64,000 nucleotides of DNA, from the NCBI GenBank assembly GCA_030765055.1, contig CM060958.1, positions 84,499,494 to 84,563,493 on the forward strand, given 5' to 3'. Origin of the DNA: Mantis religiosa. Its lineage: Eukaryota > Arthropoda > Insecta > Mantodea > Mantidae. Below, piece after piece: positions 20,906 to 33,678 of this stretch. A model generated the notes under the pieces. The model worked only from the letters and a program-made list of their open reading frames with translations. It ran no database searches and was not told the DNA's origin. Within the stretch, counting starts at the first letter, position 1. Each line of letters starts with the position of its first letter. Made by a program: the position numbers and the translations under genes.

Positions 20906-23900
20906 CCGACTTCCGAGTCATTCATTGCGTTTCACAGAGGTGGTAAATTTTTCTGAAAATGTATGTGTATTTTGAATTTCATTTTGTTCACTGGAATTCA
21001 AAACTTGCATTACATTCAAATTTCAACATTCGCTTTTGTCGGAATCCACTTTTCCTCTAACTACCAGAAATATTTAGGTAGCAGCAAGAATCAAAGAAAA
21101 AAAAGTGGGAGGGCTTGTAATAACTCTTTCGCCTAAGGTTTACCACAGAAGAAACGCGTAAACCTAGAGCAAACGTGTGGTGTAATGTTAAAAAAACAGG
21201 TTAAGAAATGTCATTTTGAATTTCTCGCTGCCTTTTAGCTATAACGTAGTGTAATACAAGGATGTCCGAGAAGTTGCCTATAAATAAGGAGCTCTAGTAT
21301 GTGTTGCTGAAGAGGAGTATGTAAAAATTGTGATGTAGCCATGTTTATATGGCATATACTTAACGATATGCATGACTGAAATCTAATGAACATTTTCAAA
21401 AAATCACATTTTACTCGTTTTAGTCTATAAGCCTTCCTGTGTCCAAAGAATGCTTAGATGGCATCCTCAAGCTGTTTTTAAATGCTTTAAACTAGTTTAA
21501 AAGTTACGTGAATGCCAGTGTTAGATATGAAGACTAACTCTTCGTCCTTGTTTTCTGGCTATTAAAAATTTCGTAATTTTTCATTTAAGATGCTCCTTAC
21601 GTCGCAGTTTCATTGTAAGACTAATGAAACTTGCTACACACATTCATAGAAATACAGTGAATAGAAATTGCCCTATGTTTTATTGTGAGATATATTTAAG
21701 CACATTTTGTTTACTTCAGAACAAACATTTCAAATTTTTGGCAAAAAAGCCATATTTGTTGCTTTAAAAAATTCTGGAACCTAAAGTTATTGAGACACAG
21801 AGAAACGTAGGCCATATTAAAAAATGTATGTATTATTAACCTGTTGTTTAAGTTATTTTGTCGCAAGGAACTTTTTAGGTGACGTAACCAAAAATAAATA
21901 AATTTGACCATATTTTCCAAACTATTAAAATGTAATAGACAAATTTTGGGCTGTATCATATTTGCACTAAGCTACATCTGTGGTATAAATCTTAAAAAGC
22001 TAGCGTTATTAGTTCAGGATTTCAAATTTTCAGTCATAGGTATCCTTAAATGCCTCACTAAATGAATATCGAATACTTAAAATAACTTACCCAGTGTCAC
22101 TGCTACAAAAATACAGTGCGTAACCTTAATATATCATATTTTAAACTGAGAGCAAGTAAACTCAATAACGTTTTAATGCTATAAAAATGTAAATCAAGGA
22201 GATAAAGATTCGTAACCAAAATTTTAATGCATGTGCATGTTTGCCATCCCCACAGCATAGCCATTTCGTTATTCAGACAAGATACGAATTGTTCCATTTT
22301 CTCATTACTTACAGCTGAAGTGACGTGATCAGTGTTGTGCATACGGCCTAGCGATTTTAATAGAGCTCTGTGATTTATATTTGCAAACCATAGGTTTCCT
22401 AACTCAGATTTATTGCCTATGAACCGACTGTTACGAGAAGCGTTCTTGCGGTGTTATTATTTTAAACACACACAATTATATAGGTGATCAATAAACAACA
22501 TTCAAGACAATGTTTATGTGGTGACAGAACAGACTGTGGAAAGATAAAAAACGCGAATTCCTGACAAAAAGTGTTAGTATTTCGCGTTTATCCTTTACAA
22601 AAGATCAAAAGATTCAAACCTTTTAACAAAATAAAAATACGCTTTATGGTCAACTGAACCAGTTAATTGCCTTTGTTATAGATGATGTCTCATCAGTAAG
22701 GTAGGATTTTAAACAATACTTTGTTTCAAATAATTGGTACAGGATGGACTATAATCTAAAACCCATTAGATTATTTTGTCCTAAGCCAACTTTAAACGAG
22801 ACTGGCTATTCCGCAACGCTACCAGTGCTGGTTTTTGGTGCCCATTTCAACTGCGTTAACGTTTTCAACATTTATTCCAAGTAGAAAATGGGCCATAAAT
22901 CAAAACAGATGGCTGCTGGCGCAAGATTGATACCGAAGTTAAGGGGTGCAATGTATAAAGAATCGTAATGGATTTCAAAGGAGTCTTGTATGTTTGTTAC
23001 TACACGAACAGGTGCAGTTGGTTGAGTCGTGTAACAAAAGACACGGGAAAAACAGAACTCTAAGGGATAGCACTTGACTTTGTTTGAAGAGGGCATTCTT
23101 CGGACTCTTAATAATGCCATGACAAAATAGTCACAAAGGGAATCTTTGTGTGAAGAGAAAGTGAAAGTTATTACACACCCCCGCGCAGCTGTGTGGTCAT
23201 TCGGTCCGAGGCGTGAAGCCGATTAGGGCAGTCCTCTTCTTCTGTCTTGGTCAAGGGCAGACCAGAAGTGATCAGAAAGATATTTGTCGGTTCATATGTA
23301 CGTGAAGAACGAATTAAGTTTATCGAGTAATAAGCATTCCACCTTCAGTCTCTCTGAACAGTGATATATTGGTAACCCTTGGTTGGCAACTTCAAGTTCG
23401 ATGTTCTGATAAAAAGAAGCAGTCATTAAACCAGTTTGAAACGGCCATTCCAGTGTAATTAAAACCATCCTTCTCATGCATAGCCACGCATACCCGGAGA
23501 TAAACCTCATTGCTTTACCCTGAGCTAAACATTATTGTATCAAACCGTCGCCCCAAGTGGAACTCTTTGCTCGCCAATATATCTGCTTCAAGATCATGGC
23601 TATACGTTGAATGTGCAACAGTTTGATTCCTTCCATTCCTGTATTTTATCCTTTGTTATTTTAGCGGCATGAAGTATCTCGCTGTCCTGCTTCGAGAGAA
23701 CACACGAACAACCAGGGCTTTGGATATCACTGATATTTGACCTGAGAAGTTCAGAAGTCAGTGAGCAAATATGCTAAATATAGCATCCCGTTGATAAGCT
23801 TACTGTTGCCGCTCAGGGATGTTTGTACATTATCATCAATGAGGTTCGTTCCAATTTTCAAATGTTTAACTCTGACACCCCATTTATAGCCAGTTTCATT

Positions 23901-24372
23901 CCAAAATAGTCTCCAGAAAATAGCTAAAATTTAAGCATGATTTATAGCTCCAGTCAATTTTCAGAATATTTCAAAATCTTTCACCCCTTAAAAACTGTCA
24001 TCCTGAGCGGCTGCTAGTCTTTATCTCCCCTCCTTGTGGCGCCCTTACAAATGATACCATCTCATAATTGGGATTTGTCCTGTAGTTTCAAGTCTTGTTG
24101 CATAACTGCATACTTCGTTGAGCAGTAGAGATCAGTCTTCCAGTAGCACCTAGTGAGAGCTTCTGCCGTTAGATGGCACAACATGCAGCAAACAACTCTG
24201 ATGTTTGTTATCGTTATCGTTACACAAAGATTACTCCTTGGAAAATAGGTTGATTTGTTAAAATATTTAGCAATGCAAAAAGAGAATCAAGATCTGTTTT
24301 AATTACAGTATATTATGTGATACTTAGTCACGTAAAGTGGGTGTAAGAAACTATATTTCATATACCCAAACG
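20906..24372. other. long stretch without recognised gene or element
   Basis: About 3.5 kb of AT-rich sequence with only short frames. No tRNA-like head or inverted-repeat pair was noticed here. Confidence 0.4.
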
Positions 24373-24590
24373 CCTGGCTCTGTGGTGCGGGGGTAACGTG
24401 TCTGCCTAACATTCAAGAGATCTCAGTCAGGGTGAGTTTCTGGTTAGGTTTTTTACCGCGGTTTCCCCTTATCCTGAAAGATAAATGTCGGGTAACTAAG
24501 CTTTATGAACCCTGGTCAACTTGAGCATTATTTCACACATTTCATTCATCCTCCGATGCGACTTACGTTGTAGGACGTTAAATAAATATA
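24373..24590 (+). mobile_element. SINE-E copy
   Basis: tRNA-like head CCTGGCTCTGTGGTGCGGGG, degraded box B, family body CCCCTTATCCTGAAAGATAA and tail TTGTAGGACGTTAAATAAAT. Confidence 0.72.
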
Positions 24591-24933
24591 TCAAATTTCG
24601 ATTAGCTTAGATGCCAGGAAATATCCTGGAATATAAGTTGCATACAAACTTATATTTCTAAGTTACAAAGCCAATGAACCATTTTGGTACGATTGGCACA
24701 ACTGGAACAAAACTGGTTGGTTCAGCAAGTTACCTTGTGTAATTTACTCTATAGGAACCGTCTGAGCTGTTGATATGCCAAAGCAACAGTGCGATTTTAT
24801 TACAAAGTACTGTAAAAGACTTCAAGATTTCCTGATAAAATCTCAAAACCTCGAGTTACAATTATTATAATTATTTAAATGACAAAATCGAAATGAGTTA
24901 TAAAATGAATGTAACCTAGTAACAACATAGATG

Positions 24934-26058
24934 TATGGAATTTATTGTTCTTTCACCCTGTCCGTGTGTAGGCTAAAGTATGGAAAGATAAGTCAGACTG
25001 AAAAATTCAATGCCATAGCCGGAATTTGAACCACGGATCCTCTGGTTGCCGTCCAGCCGCTCTAACCCCTAGCTACTATGGCCCTTGACTATGGCCAACG
25101 TGCCAACATGACATTAAATTCTCCAACTGACTCTTGTTTTTCCCGGTAAACCACTTAGGAGTTCTCAAAAACACATGAGACAAACTACCTTAATGGCGAC
25201 TTACTATACTGTAAGTACTTTAAGACCCGGGCTTTATAGTTAACCACTATTAGGTCAATTAATGGAAATTAATTGTTCTTTCACACTGGCCGTGTGTAGG
25301 CTAAAGTATGGAAAGATAAGTCAGACTGAAAAATTCAATGCCATAGCCGGAATTTGAACCACGGATCCTCTGGTTGCCGTCCAGCCGCTCTAACCCCTAG
25401 CTACTATGGCCCTTGACTATGGCCAACGTGCCAACATGACATTAAATTCTCCAACAGACTCTTGTTTTTCCCGGTAAACCACTTAGGAGTTCTCAAAAAC
25501 ACATGAGACAAACTACCTTAATGGCGACTTACTATGCTGTAAGTACTTTAAGCCCCAGGCTTTATAGTTAACCACTATTAGGTCAAATAATGGAAGTCAG
25601 ACTGAAAACACAAGTCAGTTGGAGAATTTAATGTCATATCGGCACGTTGGCCATAGTAGCCCAGCGGATGGATGGCAGCCAGAGGATCCGTGGTTCAAAT
25701 CCCGGCTATCTCATTGAATTTTTCAGTCTGACTCTATCTTTCCATACTTTAGCCTACACACGGCCAGTGTGAAAGAACAATTAATTTCCATTAATTGACC
25801 TAACAGTGGTTAACTATAAAGCCTGGGGCTTAAAGTACTTACAGCATAGTAAGTCGCCATTAAGGTAGTTGTCTCATGTGTTTATGAGAACTCCTAAGTG
25901 GTTTACCGGAAAAAACACGAGTCAGTTGGAGAATTTAATGTAATGTCGGCACGTTGGCCATAGTAGATCAGGGGTTAGAGCGGCTGGAGGGCAACCAGAG
26001 ATCCGTGGCTCAAATTCCGGCTATGGCATTGAATTTTTCAGTCTGACTTTTGTCTTTC
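24934..26058. mobile_element. SINE-F inverted array: two minus units then two plus units
   Basis: Four tRNA-like units. Two head-to-tail minus-strand units (period 328 bp) are followed after a junction near 25590-25600 by two plus-strand units (period 307 bp; the first is shortened). Each unit holds a tRNA-like segment (CATAGTAGCTCAGGGGTTAG-type box A, GTGGTTCAAATCCCGG-type box B), then CATTGAATTTTTCAGTCTGA. The whole block is bounded by one 11-bp direct repeat CAACATAGATG (24923-24933 and 26059-26069). This implies a single insertion of a multimer. Confidence 0.85.
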
Positions 26059-27192
26059 CAACATAGATGCATTTTATTTAAAATAAAATTGCTCTATGTT
26101 TTACAAGCTCATGAGGACATGATATATAAATGGAGTATTGTGCCATCAATATCTACCACGGGCGGATACCAACTAAACCATGAAAGTATGTAAATATAAA
26201 AATGAAAGTTCTAGCCTAAGCAGAAAGATAAAATGTTCCATTACAAATTTAAACTCTCCCAGGAGAAACGACATTAGTTTATAAAAAAAATTAATAAATG
26301 AGCAAAAACAAAATCTATCATTTTGGTTTGAATCTTTCTGGGTAAAAAAGAAAACAGACGATTTTCACCACATAAAAATGCGCTTAAACGTGGAGGTCTA
26401 AAGATATAACTATCCTGTAATGAAGTCGTGACTCGTTGACATACAAGGCATTCTTAAGAGCTGGGGTACACTTGAGATATAAAATTATATTTACCATTGA
26501 TAGAAATGTAAATATATGTAAACTTGGAATATATATGTAAGCTATCTCGCTGCAGTTTTATGCCCGTACTTTTTACACCATAGCAAATAGCCCTTTTTCT
26601 GTTTTTTTCCTCGCTCTTGGATTCAAAACTTTTCAGTCTCTTTATTTGTAAACATATTGTTTTTCTTTTTGCTGCATGTTCTTTGTCATTAGAAACTAAA
26701 GTTTTGCGGCATTGTAAGTTTCGAAATATTTAAATGCATAGAAAATTACATGTATTCTTTTAAATTATATTGTTGTACCTATTTTAAACTTAACTGAGTT
26801 AGTTGATAATTCAGATCTTTTTGAGTGCATATCAGATGTTATGTTTAACCACAACCCTTGAAGTGTTATGAATCTCATTCAAGAGAACCTTGATTTCATT
26901 CATTATATAATCCGATTGTTAAAATTAAAATTACCCATTTGTTATTCAGAAGAAAATTATGGTTGTGGCTCAATATTTGTTGAAGTTGAAAGCTTTTCTG
27001 TGGCGTATTTAAAGTTAGAACTAACGCACCTAGATACTAATATAGAACAATTTAAAAACAATTGTTTTTCATGAGGGAACCTTCAATTATATCTGGAAGG
27101 TGCTTTAAACGCCACTCATCCATAACGAGCTTACTATATTCGTACATATATTTGGTTTTCATCACACCATTTACTAACAACTTATCAGATAA

Positions 27193-27495
<303 letters not shown>

Positions 27496-27917
27496 TTTTG
27501 TTGTTATCATCATTACAGTAATAATGATAATACTTGTAATATGTCGCATATTATCAGTATAATTCAACTGTCAACAATAATAGTTTAATACGTGGCTCAT
27601 TGAATTGTCAAAAGATGCTCTTCGGTAATTATTTTTAAATTTTTTTGGGAGCGATGATCGCCGTGTAGCTTGGTTTGTTTGCTAATATCTCTCTAGTATA
27701 AACATTATTACTTAATTATTGTCTGTAAGAATGTTGAAACATTTTTAAGCAATATGTTCTTCAGAAAACATTTTTATTAGCAAATATTGCAATTATAAAT
27801 TTTTATTACTCAATAATACCACTTTCTTTACATCAATGCTTTGTGAAACAGCAGTAGCTATGCCAAGCTTAAATTTATTAAAAAATTTTAAACTTAATTT
27901 ATGACTTGTGTATTAAA

Positions 27918-28565
27918 CAGTCCGAACTGTGGCGTAGTGGGCTGGAACGGTTGTACTTCGGTTCCCTACCACGGAAAGCTCCCGGGCTCGAACCCACCCC
28001 TGAAGGGGTGCGAATTTTAAGCCCCGTGCCCACTCTGCATTGTGGGAGTGCCGTGATGCTGACTACTTCTCCTCCCCGTATTGGTTGGGTGATCGCCCAC
28101 CTCTACTTTGCGTATGTGGGCGTGAGGCTGGCAGTTAAGTGCAGATGTTCTACTCCCATTAGTCCTGGACCCGTAGGACCAAGGACCCGAGCCTCCTCCT
28201 ACCCGGGAGCGATGGAAACTCCGGGGCTCTTTCCATAGGGCAATATCTGGAGTCTAAAAAGCCCCCCGCTGAGCACAACGTCAAGACGGGATGGAAGTGG
28301 ATACGCCACTTACGCGCAACTCCGCAGGGAAGACTACCGATAACCTCGGTAGGGCCGAAGGTGATCTAGCACACCCTCTACTATCTCTGCAGGCTAGCAC
28401 CCGGGACTATTCAGGCAACCCTCTACCACCTCCGGGCGGCCGAGTGCTAAGGGTCCGCAGCGCCCGCACTTTGGCAGCTGAAGGGGAGCTATAATCATGA
28501 GGCTGGCAGTCGGGTTGGCAGGCGCAGACCCGATTTGGGCTGTTTACCCATAGATTACCTTTTTA
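27918..28565 (+). mobile_element. SINE-D copy, long form (648 bp)
   Basis: tRNA-like head GAACTGTGGCGTAGTGGGCT with box B GGGCTCGAACCCA, then a long moderately GC-rich body with TACTCCCATTAGTCCTGGAC and GGAAGTGGATACGCCACTTA, ending near GGGCTGTTTACCCATAG. A 9-bp duplication TGTATTAAA (27909-27917 and 28566-28574) marks the ends. Not coding as far as I can see. Confidence 0.78.
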
Positions 28566-29064
28566 TGTATTAAATTATATATTTTTAATACTGGCTGTGG
28601 AAAGTTTAACGTTTATTGACAATCGACCGTCACAAGCAAAAAGTTAGCTAATAGACATTTCGAGCTTAGTTTGGATCATGTGCATTCTGAGTTTAGGAGA
28701 CTGTATAGTATTCTTGGTGAGAAAAAAAAATTGGTTAAAACTTATTTGTTTTGCATAACATAGTAACTGTTATAGGAGAGTCAAATTGACACAAAACTTC
28801 TTTCAAAAATAAAAAATTAAAAGGCAATGTAGTACGAAGTTTATTTATTAATAAATGATTATTAAATTTTTTACTAGAAATAATCATTTGATGGTTTTTG
28901 TTTAATTTTGTAATACGAGTATATAGCAGCCCCTCCAAGTTTCAGAAAAAGTACAAATAATGGTAATAACTGTAGAAGGGCTATGGTAATAGCAACGCAT
29001 TTATGTAGAACCACTATCTTCCAGAACTAAAAACAGCATTTTATACTACCCGGCAAAGCATCAG

Positions 29065-29150
29065 GCATATTGGACCTTGACAATCAGAGCGCTGCATTCG
29101 TTTGTTATCTGTTTACTAGAATAGTGAAATACTGGTAACTTGGCGGCAGT
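29065..29150. repeat. unnamed dispersed repeat H, copy 2
   Basis: Aligns by eye with 7320-7400; shared core GCATTCGTTTGTTATCTG, GTTTACT, GTGAAATAC and GTAACTTGG. Confidence 0.5.
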
Positions 29151-29693
29151 AAGTAATGTAATGTAAATGGAGCACCACGGAGCTGTGTGTATGTGATATG
29201 AAAGGTTAGGTGATAAATTATTTATACTTAACTTTGATTTAAGGGTAAATAAAAGAAAAAATAACCGTAATGATGTTAAATACGTCACATAATGTGCATT
29301 TATTTATTGCAGTGTTCTTAAAGTTTAAAGAAAAAGCTGAATATGCTCTTATATTCTGCATTTTCGGAAGCGGGGAGGAGGTATGGAAAAGAAAGAAAGA
29401 AGAAAACAATTTAAATTTGTCACAGCATTTTTTTTACGAAAGAAGTTTTGTTATAGGAAGTGCATAGTAATATATCTACTCAATGCAGTCAAGTTGTACA
29501 CTAAAATAATATCTTAAAAGGTGATTTACTCAAATGGCAAAGGCGTAATGTCAAACATTTCGCCAGCAATGTCCTGTCACTATCTACGTAACCCATGACG
29601 TAAAAGCCTGCTAGCGGGTCAGAGCGTGCCAAACCGACTGCTGACCTCATGCCCATATACCAAGACAGAGGTGGGCGATCATCCAACCCATAC

Positions 29694-30437
29694 CGAATGG
29701 AATGGCTCAGGCGGTTTCGTCTGTGGCCCGCATTCGGGAGATCCAGGTTCGATTCCCATGTTCGTCCTACATGACCCATGAGTTTTTTCGTGGATTTTTC
29801 CGGGTCGCCAGGTGAATGCTAACCCTCCATTTCATCTCCATTCTCATTTCACATCATCGCTCCTCTGGCGGTCTCTTTCACGGTAGAAGTGTCGGCGGAT
29901 GTCTCGGCGTTGCATGGCTGGATGATACACTCTGTGTGAAACTTCCCCTTCCAATAGGCAGTCTAGGGTCTCCGAACCCGTTGGCCACGCCGTGGCTCAG
30001 TGGTTAGACCGCTTGGCTCTCACCAAGGCGGCCCGGGTTCGATCCCAGGCGACCGCAAAGTGAGATTTGTGGTGGACAAGGCGGCGTTGGGACGGGTTTT
30101 CTCCGGGACCTCCGGTTTCCTCCGCCATCTCATTCCACCGGTGCTCCATCTTCATCTCATGTATTATCAGTGTCGCCGCCTGCGGTGCCGTATGTAGTAA
30201 AGGCGGGCGTAAAACACTACACATTTCATTTCCGAACCCGTTTCCTGGCCACTGTCGGGTGTGTTGCCGATTGCACTGATCTGGTAAATAGTAAAATGCC
30301 CTGCCCTCTGCACTGTCCTGGCTCCTTGAGACGGCTGCTCTGTCTCCTCTAGCCTCATCCTTCCTCCTGGGAATGCTCATTTGGGGCATAGGTACAACGA
30401 ACCACAGCTTTTGGTGCCGAATCCGCTCCAGTTCAAA
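29694..30437 (+). mobile_element. SINE-C copy inside SINE-D, itself holding SINE-B
   Basis: Starts CGAATGGAATGGCTCAGGCG with box B GGTTCGATTCCCA and ends before an 11-bp duplication CCAACC(C/G)ATAC (29683-29693 and 30438-30448). The body is split by a SINE-B at 29983-30230. Confidence 0.85.
29983..30230 (+). mobile_element. SINE-B copy, complete, nested
   Basis: tRNA-like head GGCCACGCCGTGGCTCAGTG with box B GGGTTCGATCCCAG, body TTTTCTCCGGGACCTCCGGT, end AAAACACTACACATTTCATT. Exact 12-bp duplication TCCGAACCCGTT (29971-29982 and 30231-30242) inside SINE-C. Confidence 0.92.
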
Positions 30438-30639
30438 CCAACCGATACTGGGAGCAGATGTAAACATCACGGCACCCCGCTGACTTTCTAGACCAGGGTT
30501 CACTACCTAGTGTCCTATACCCGGTGTCTGCACCCCTCCAGAAGTGGGATCGATCCTGGGTGCATTCCGTGCGCTCTAGCCCACTACGCCACGGCGCAGA
30601 ATCCTCGTTGAGAAATATACAACCTCCCAACTACTTGTT

Positions 30640-30921
30640 TCAATAATCCATGTTTCCCCAGTAATCATCATTCATCAGCATTGCAAAACTCTGACATATA
30701 CGATCTCTAGCACTGTCGATGTATAATTCTACCTTCATTATGACATTGCAACAATTGCATCTACATCTTGAACTGACACGCTCTGCCTCGACGTATGAAG
30801 GATGATGTGCTTTACAGAATAGTGTGTTTAGTTTTTGTATGTGGATAGGAAATGGAGCGTCAAGTCGACAATAAAAATGCTTTTCCACACCTGATTTCGG
30901 CGTTTGAGGTGTCAAAGCCAC
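30640..30921 (-). other. unrecognised 93-codon open frame
   Basis: The minus-strand frame contains VEKHFYCRLDAPFPIHIQKL and a Cys-rich stretch SSRCRCNCCNVI. I do not recognise it. It lies just outside the SINE-D head and is more open than neighbouring DNA, but nothing (splice sites, homologous motif) supports it strongly. It may be debris of an element. Confidence 0.2.
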
Positions 30922-31024
30922 AGACGCTACTCAGATGTTCTTCATCAAATAATGCAAAACGCTTTGCCAAAATATTTTATTTTACACACAAAATTTTCAT
31001 TTAAAAACGCTAGAGCTTTTTTTT

Positions 31025-31257
31025 TAATTAACGTCCTCCAACGTTAAGTCATATCGGACGATGAATGGAATTGGTGAAATAATGCTCAAATGAGCCCGGG
31101 GTCCATAGAGCTTAGAGTTACCCGACATTCGTCTTTCAGGATAAGGGAAAAAAACCCGGAAAAACCTTATCCAGGTAACTCACCCTGACCGAGATTCGAA
31201 CTCGGGACCTCTTGAACGTGATGCAGACATACTACCACCACGCTACCGAGGCCGGCC
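31025..31257 (-). mobile_element. SINE-E copy, complete, minus strand
   Basis: On the minus strand: GGCCTCGGTAGCGTGGTGGT, box B GAGTTCGAATCTCGG, body CCCTTATCCTGAAAGACGAA, then GACTTAACGTTGGAGGACGT and an A-rich tail. The best-preserved member of the family in this window. Confidence 0.82.
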
Positions 31258-31828
31258 GCCAGAACTTATTGGTCAGCTCATTAAAATGATGGAGTGTAAG
31301 GAAGGCATTTTTGTGTACAAGATAGAGAGAGAAACTAGTGTCCTCAAGAAGTGGTTGCCGCCCATGATTGTGACGACGCCACGCTCTGTGCGGCCGATAA
31401 GTAGCATGTCGTGCGTGACCTTGATGACCCAAGGTCAGTTATTGTTCACTAGGGAACTCCTCCCTATAGCCAAGTAGGCGCCAGTATTAACGGATGACTT
31501 CTCTCAGGCTACGCTGGAACGTAAACAAAAGCAATCTCATATTCCACACAAATCTGGGGAATACAAATGATATTTTCTTGCGTTCTTCTGATGCAACGAC
31601 GCAACTTATATTCATATTTTTTCAAGTTGCATCATAAACTTGGAAACAATTAAGAAAATGACTTTTTATATGATCTTAGAAAAACCTTCATATTTACAAA
31701 GTTTTGCAAAGTTTAAGAAACGCGTTTAAAATATGTTACAAATACTTTTTTTAAACGAAATAGCCAAAATGATCTTAAAATTTCCAGGCAGTTTTGTTTC
31801 TGTTTACTTAGGCGGGTAATCTTAAAAA

Positions 31829-32262
31829 CAGAAATTAATTGTTCTTTCACACTGACCGTATGTAGGCTAAAGTATGGAAAGATAGTCAGGCTGAAAAATT
31901 CAATGCCATAGCCATATTTTTGAGTCACGGATCTTCTGTTAGCCGTCCATACTTAAGCCTACACACGGCCAGTGTGAACGAACAATTAATTTCCATTAAT
32001 TGACTTAATAGTGGTTAACTATAAAGCCCGGGCCTTAAAGTACTTACATGTTGTAAGCTGCCATTAAGGTAGTTGTCTCATGTGTTTATGAGAACTCCTA
32101 GTGGTTTACCGGGAAAAACAAGAGTCAGTTGGAGAATTTAATGTTATGTCGGCACGTTGGCCATAGTAGCTCAGGGGTTAGAGCGGCTGGACGGCAACCA
32201 GAAGATCCGTGGTTCAAATCCCGGTTATGGCATTGAATTTTTCAGTCTGACTCTATCCTTCC
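31829..32262. mobile_element. SINE-F composite: inverted partial unit plus full plus-strand unit
   Basis: The left part (31829-31955) is a minus-strand tail and partial head; the right part is a plus-strand spacer and tRNA-like unit (CATAGTAGCTCAGGGGTTAG, GTGGTTCAAATCCCGG) ending TCTGACTCTATCCTTCC. A perfect 11-bp duplication AATCTTAAAAA bounds the whole (31818-31828 and 32263-32273). Confidence 0.83.
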
Positions 32263-32324
32263 AATCTTAAAAATAATCATATTTTGAGTAACGTGTTTTT
32301 GTTTGCTGGTCTACATATCTACGG

Positions 32325-32430
32325 CTTCCCTCCACCAAACAGTGGCCTAAGAGCATTTCCTAAAGCTTCTATCTCCTTCTTTCCTCCTATATGTTTAAAA
32401 AAGTATCTTTCTAGATTGAGACAGATATAG
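32325..32430. repeat. foldback repeat G, half copy
   Basis: CCTAAGAGCATTTCC, CTTTCCTCCTATATGTTT and GATTGAGACAGAT match the right arm of the foldback element at 52896-53107. Confidence 0.6.
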
Positions 32431-33664
32431 AACAGTTTTGAAAAAGAAATGAATAACTTTTTTGTAATCTGTAAGACTTGAAATTTCACAAATATATATC
32501 TTCAGACCAACTTTTATTATGGAAATGAGGTAAACAAATAATTTAAAACATAAAGGCGCAATCAAAAACAATATAGGTATATTTATATTTAAAACGTTTA
32601 TCATTACAAGAATTTGCAGCTTTATTCCTAGTTGAAATGAATTTTCTGGATAAAATTTGTCTAAGAAATGTAATTTACGCGACAAGGATTCGAGGTTAAG
32701 TTGCTAGGTTAATGCTTTTAATGCAAGATTAAAAATATTAGAAAAATGCCTCTAGCACATAATTTAAAAATACAGACTGTGAGATACAGCCAATAAATCA
32801 ATAAAAATAAACTCGATTAGACAGTATTACAGTGTTTCAATTTATATAAATAGATATATTCTCCATTCATGTCATATGATCTTCCTAAGAAACGAGTATA
32901 AAGATGTACATACAAGGTCGTCAAATTTAACAGGAAAAAAAGGCAATGGAAATAAAAATAGACCAGAAGGCAGAAGTTTCTTATTACACGTATCTCAGCT
33001 GCTGAATCGATTTGCCACTTCCGCTTAAGTCGCGATGATATCCGGGCTCAAACTTGAGACTGCCTTTCTTTCCATTAGTTATTTCTTATTCTACTTCAGA
33101 ATACTGTTTCACTTAATATTAGATTAGATTAAGCTCTTAAGTTCGTTGATGGCCAGGCAGGCCTTGAACAGAACATCTCAAAGCATGCATGATTGTATAC
33201 ATAGAAATATACCCGCCGAAAGTGTACAACATTTCAAATTCTCCTGATAAAATGCATAACTACAATAAACATTACATTTCTAATATATCATAATTTAAAC
33301 ATAAAACACAGGCTTTTACAGCTTGCGACATTGCACACGCGCATTATATGTACTTGATATTTTGTCTTAAGTTGCTACAATGCCGGGAAGTGTATAAGTG
33401 GTAAATTGGAAGTTCTCAAACCAACGACAGAAAATTCTGCATTCAAGCATTGCCAAGTGTTTTTCTTCACCCTTTACTTTATTTCAATTATTGATTTTCT
33501 TTCTTAAAATTGTTAATTGTGAAAGATGTGGCATAAAGCACCGCTCCATTTGTTATTACCTCTGATGTTAAATGTAATCAAGCAAATCAAAGGGAGATTC
33601 GAACAGGAATTTAGAGCATAAGAACTGTAATGTTCTAAACATGGAGGTTAAGAACGCCATTTCT
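32431..33664. other. no gene or element recognised
   Basis: AT-rich; one 96-codon minus-strand frame (32395-32685) of hydrophobic character without motif. Confidence 0.4.
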
Positions 33665-33678
33665 ATGATCTGGGAATA

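Larger units (their letters stand above)
29560..30600 (-). mobile_element. SINE-D copy on minus strand, interrupted by SINE-C
   Basis: The head lies at 30600-30485 on the minus strand (TGCGCCGTGGCGTAGTGGGC; box B GGATCGATCCCAC). The body is cut at 30438 and resumes at 29693 with GGTTGGATGATCGCCCACCT and CATGAGGTCAGCAGTCGG-like sequence, running to about 29560. The intervening 29694-30437 is SINE-C with its own 11-bp duplication. The distal end is not sharply defined. Confidence 0.72.

Noticed and set aside
32158..32231. tRNA gene with GGC in the anticodon position
   Set aside because: The seven-base acceptor stem pairs, but the T-arm stem is mismatched, and the unit recurs in SINE-F arrays with target duplications.
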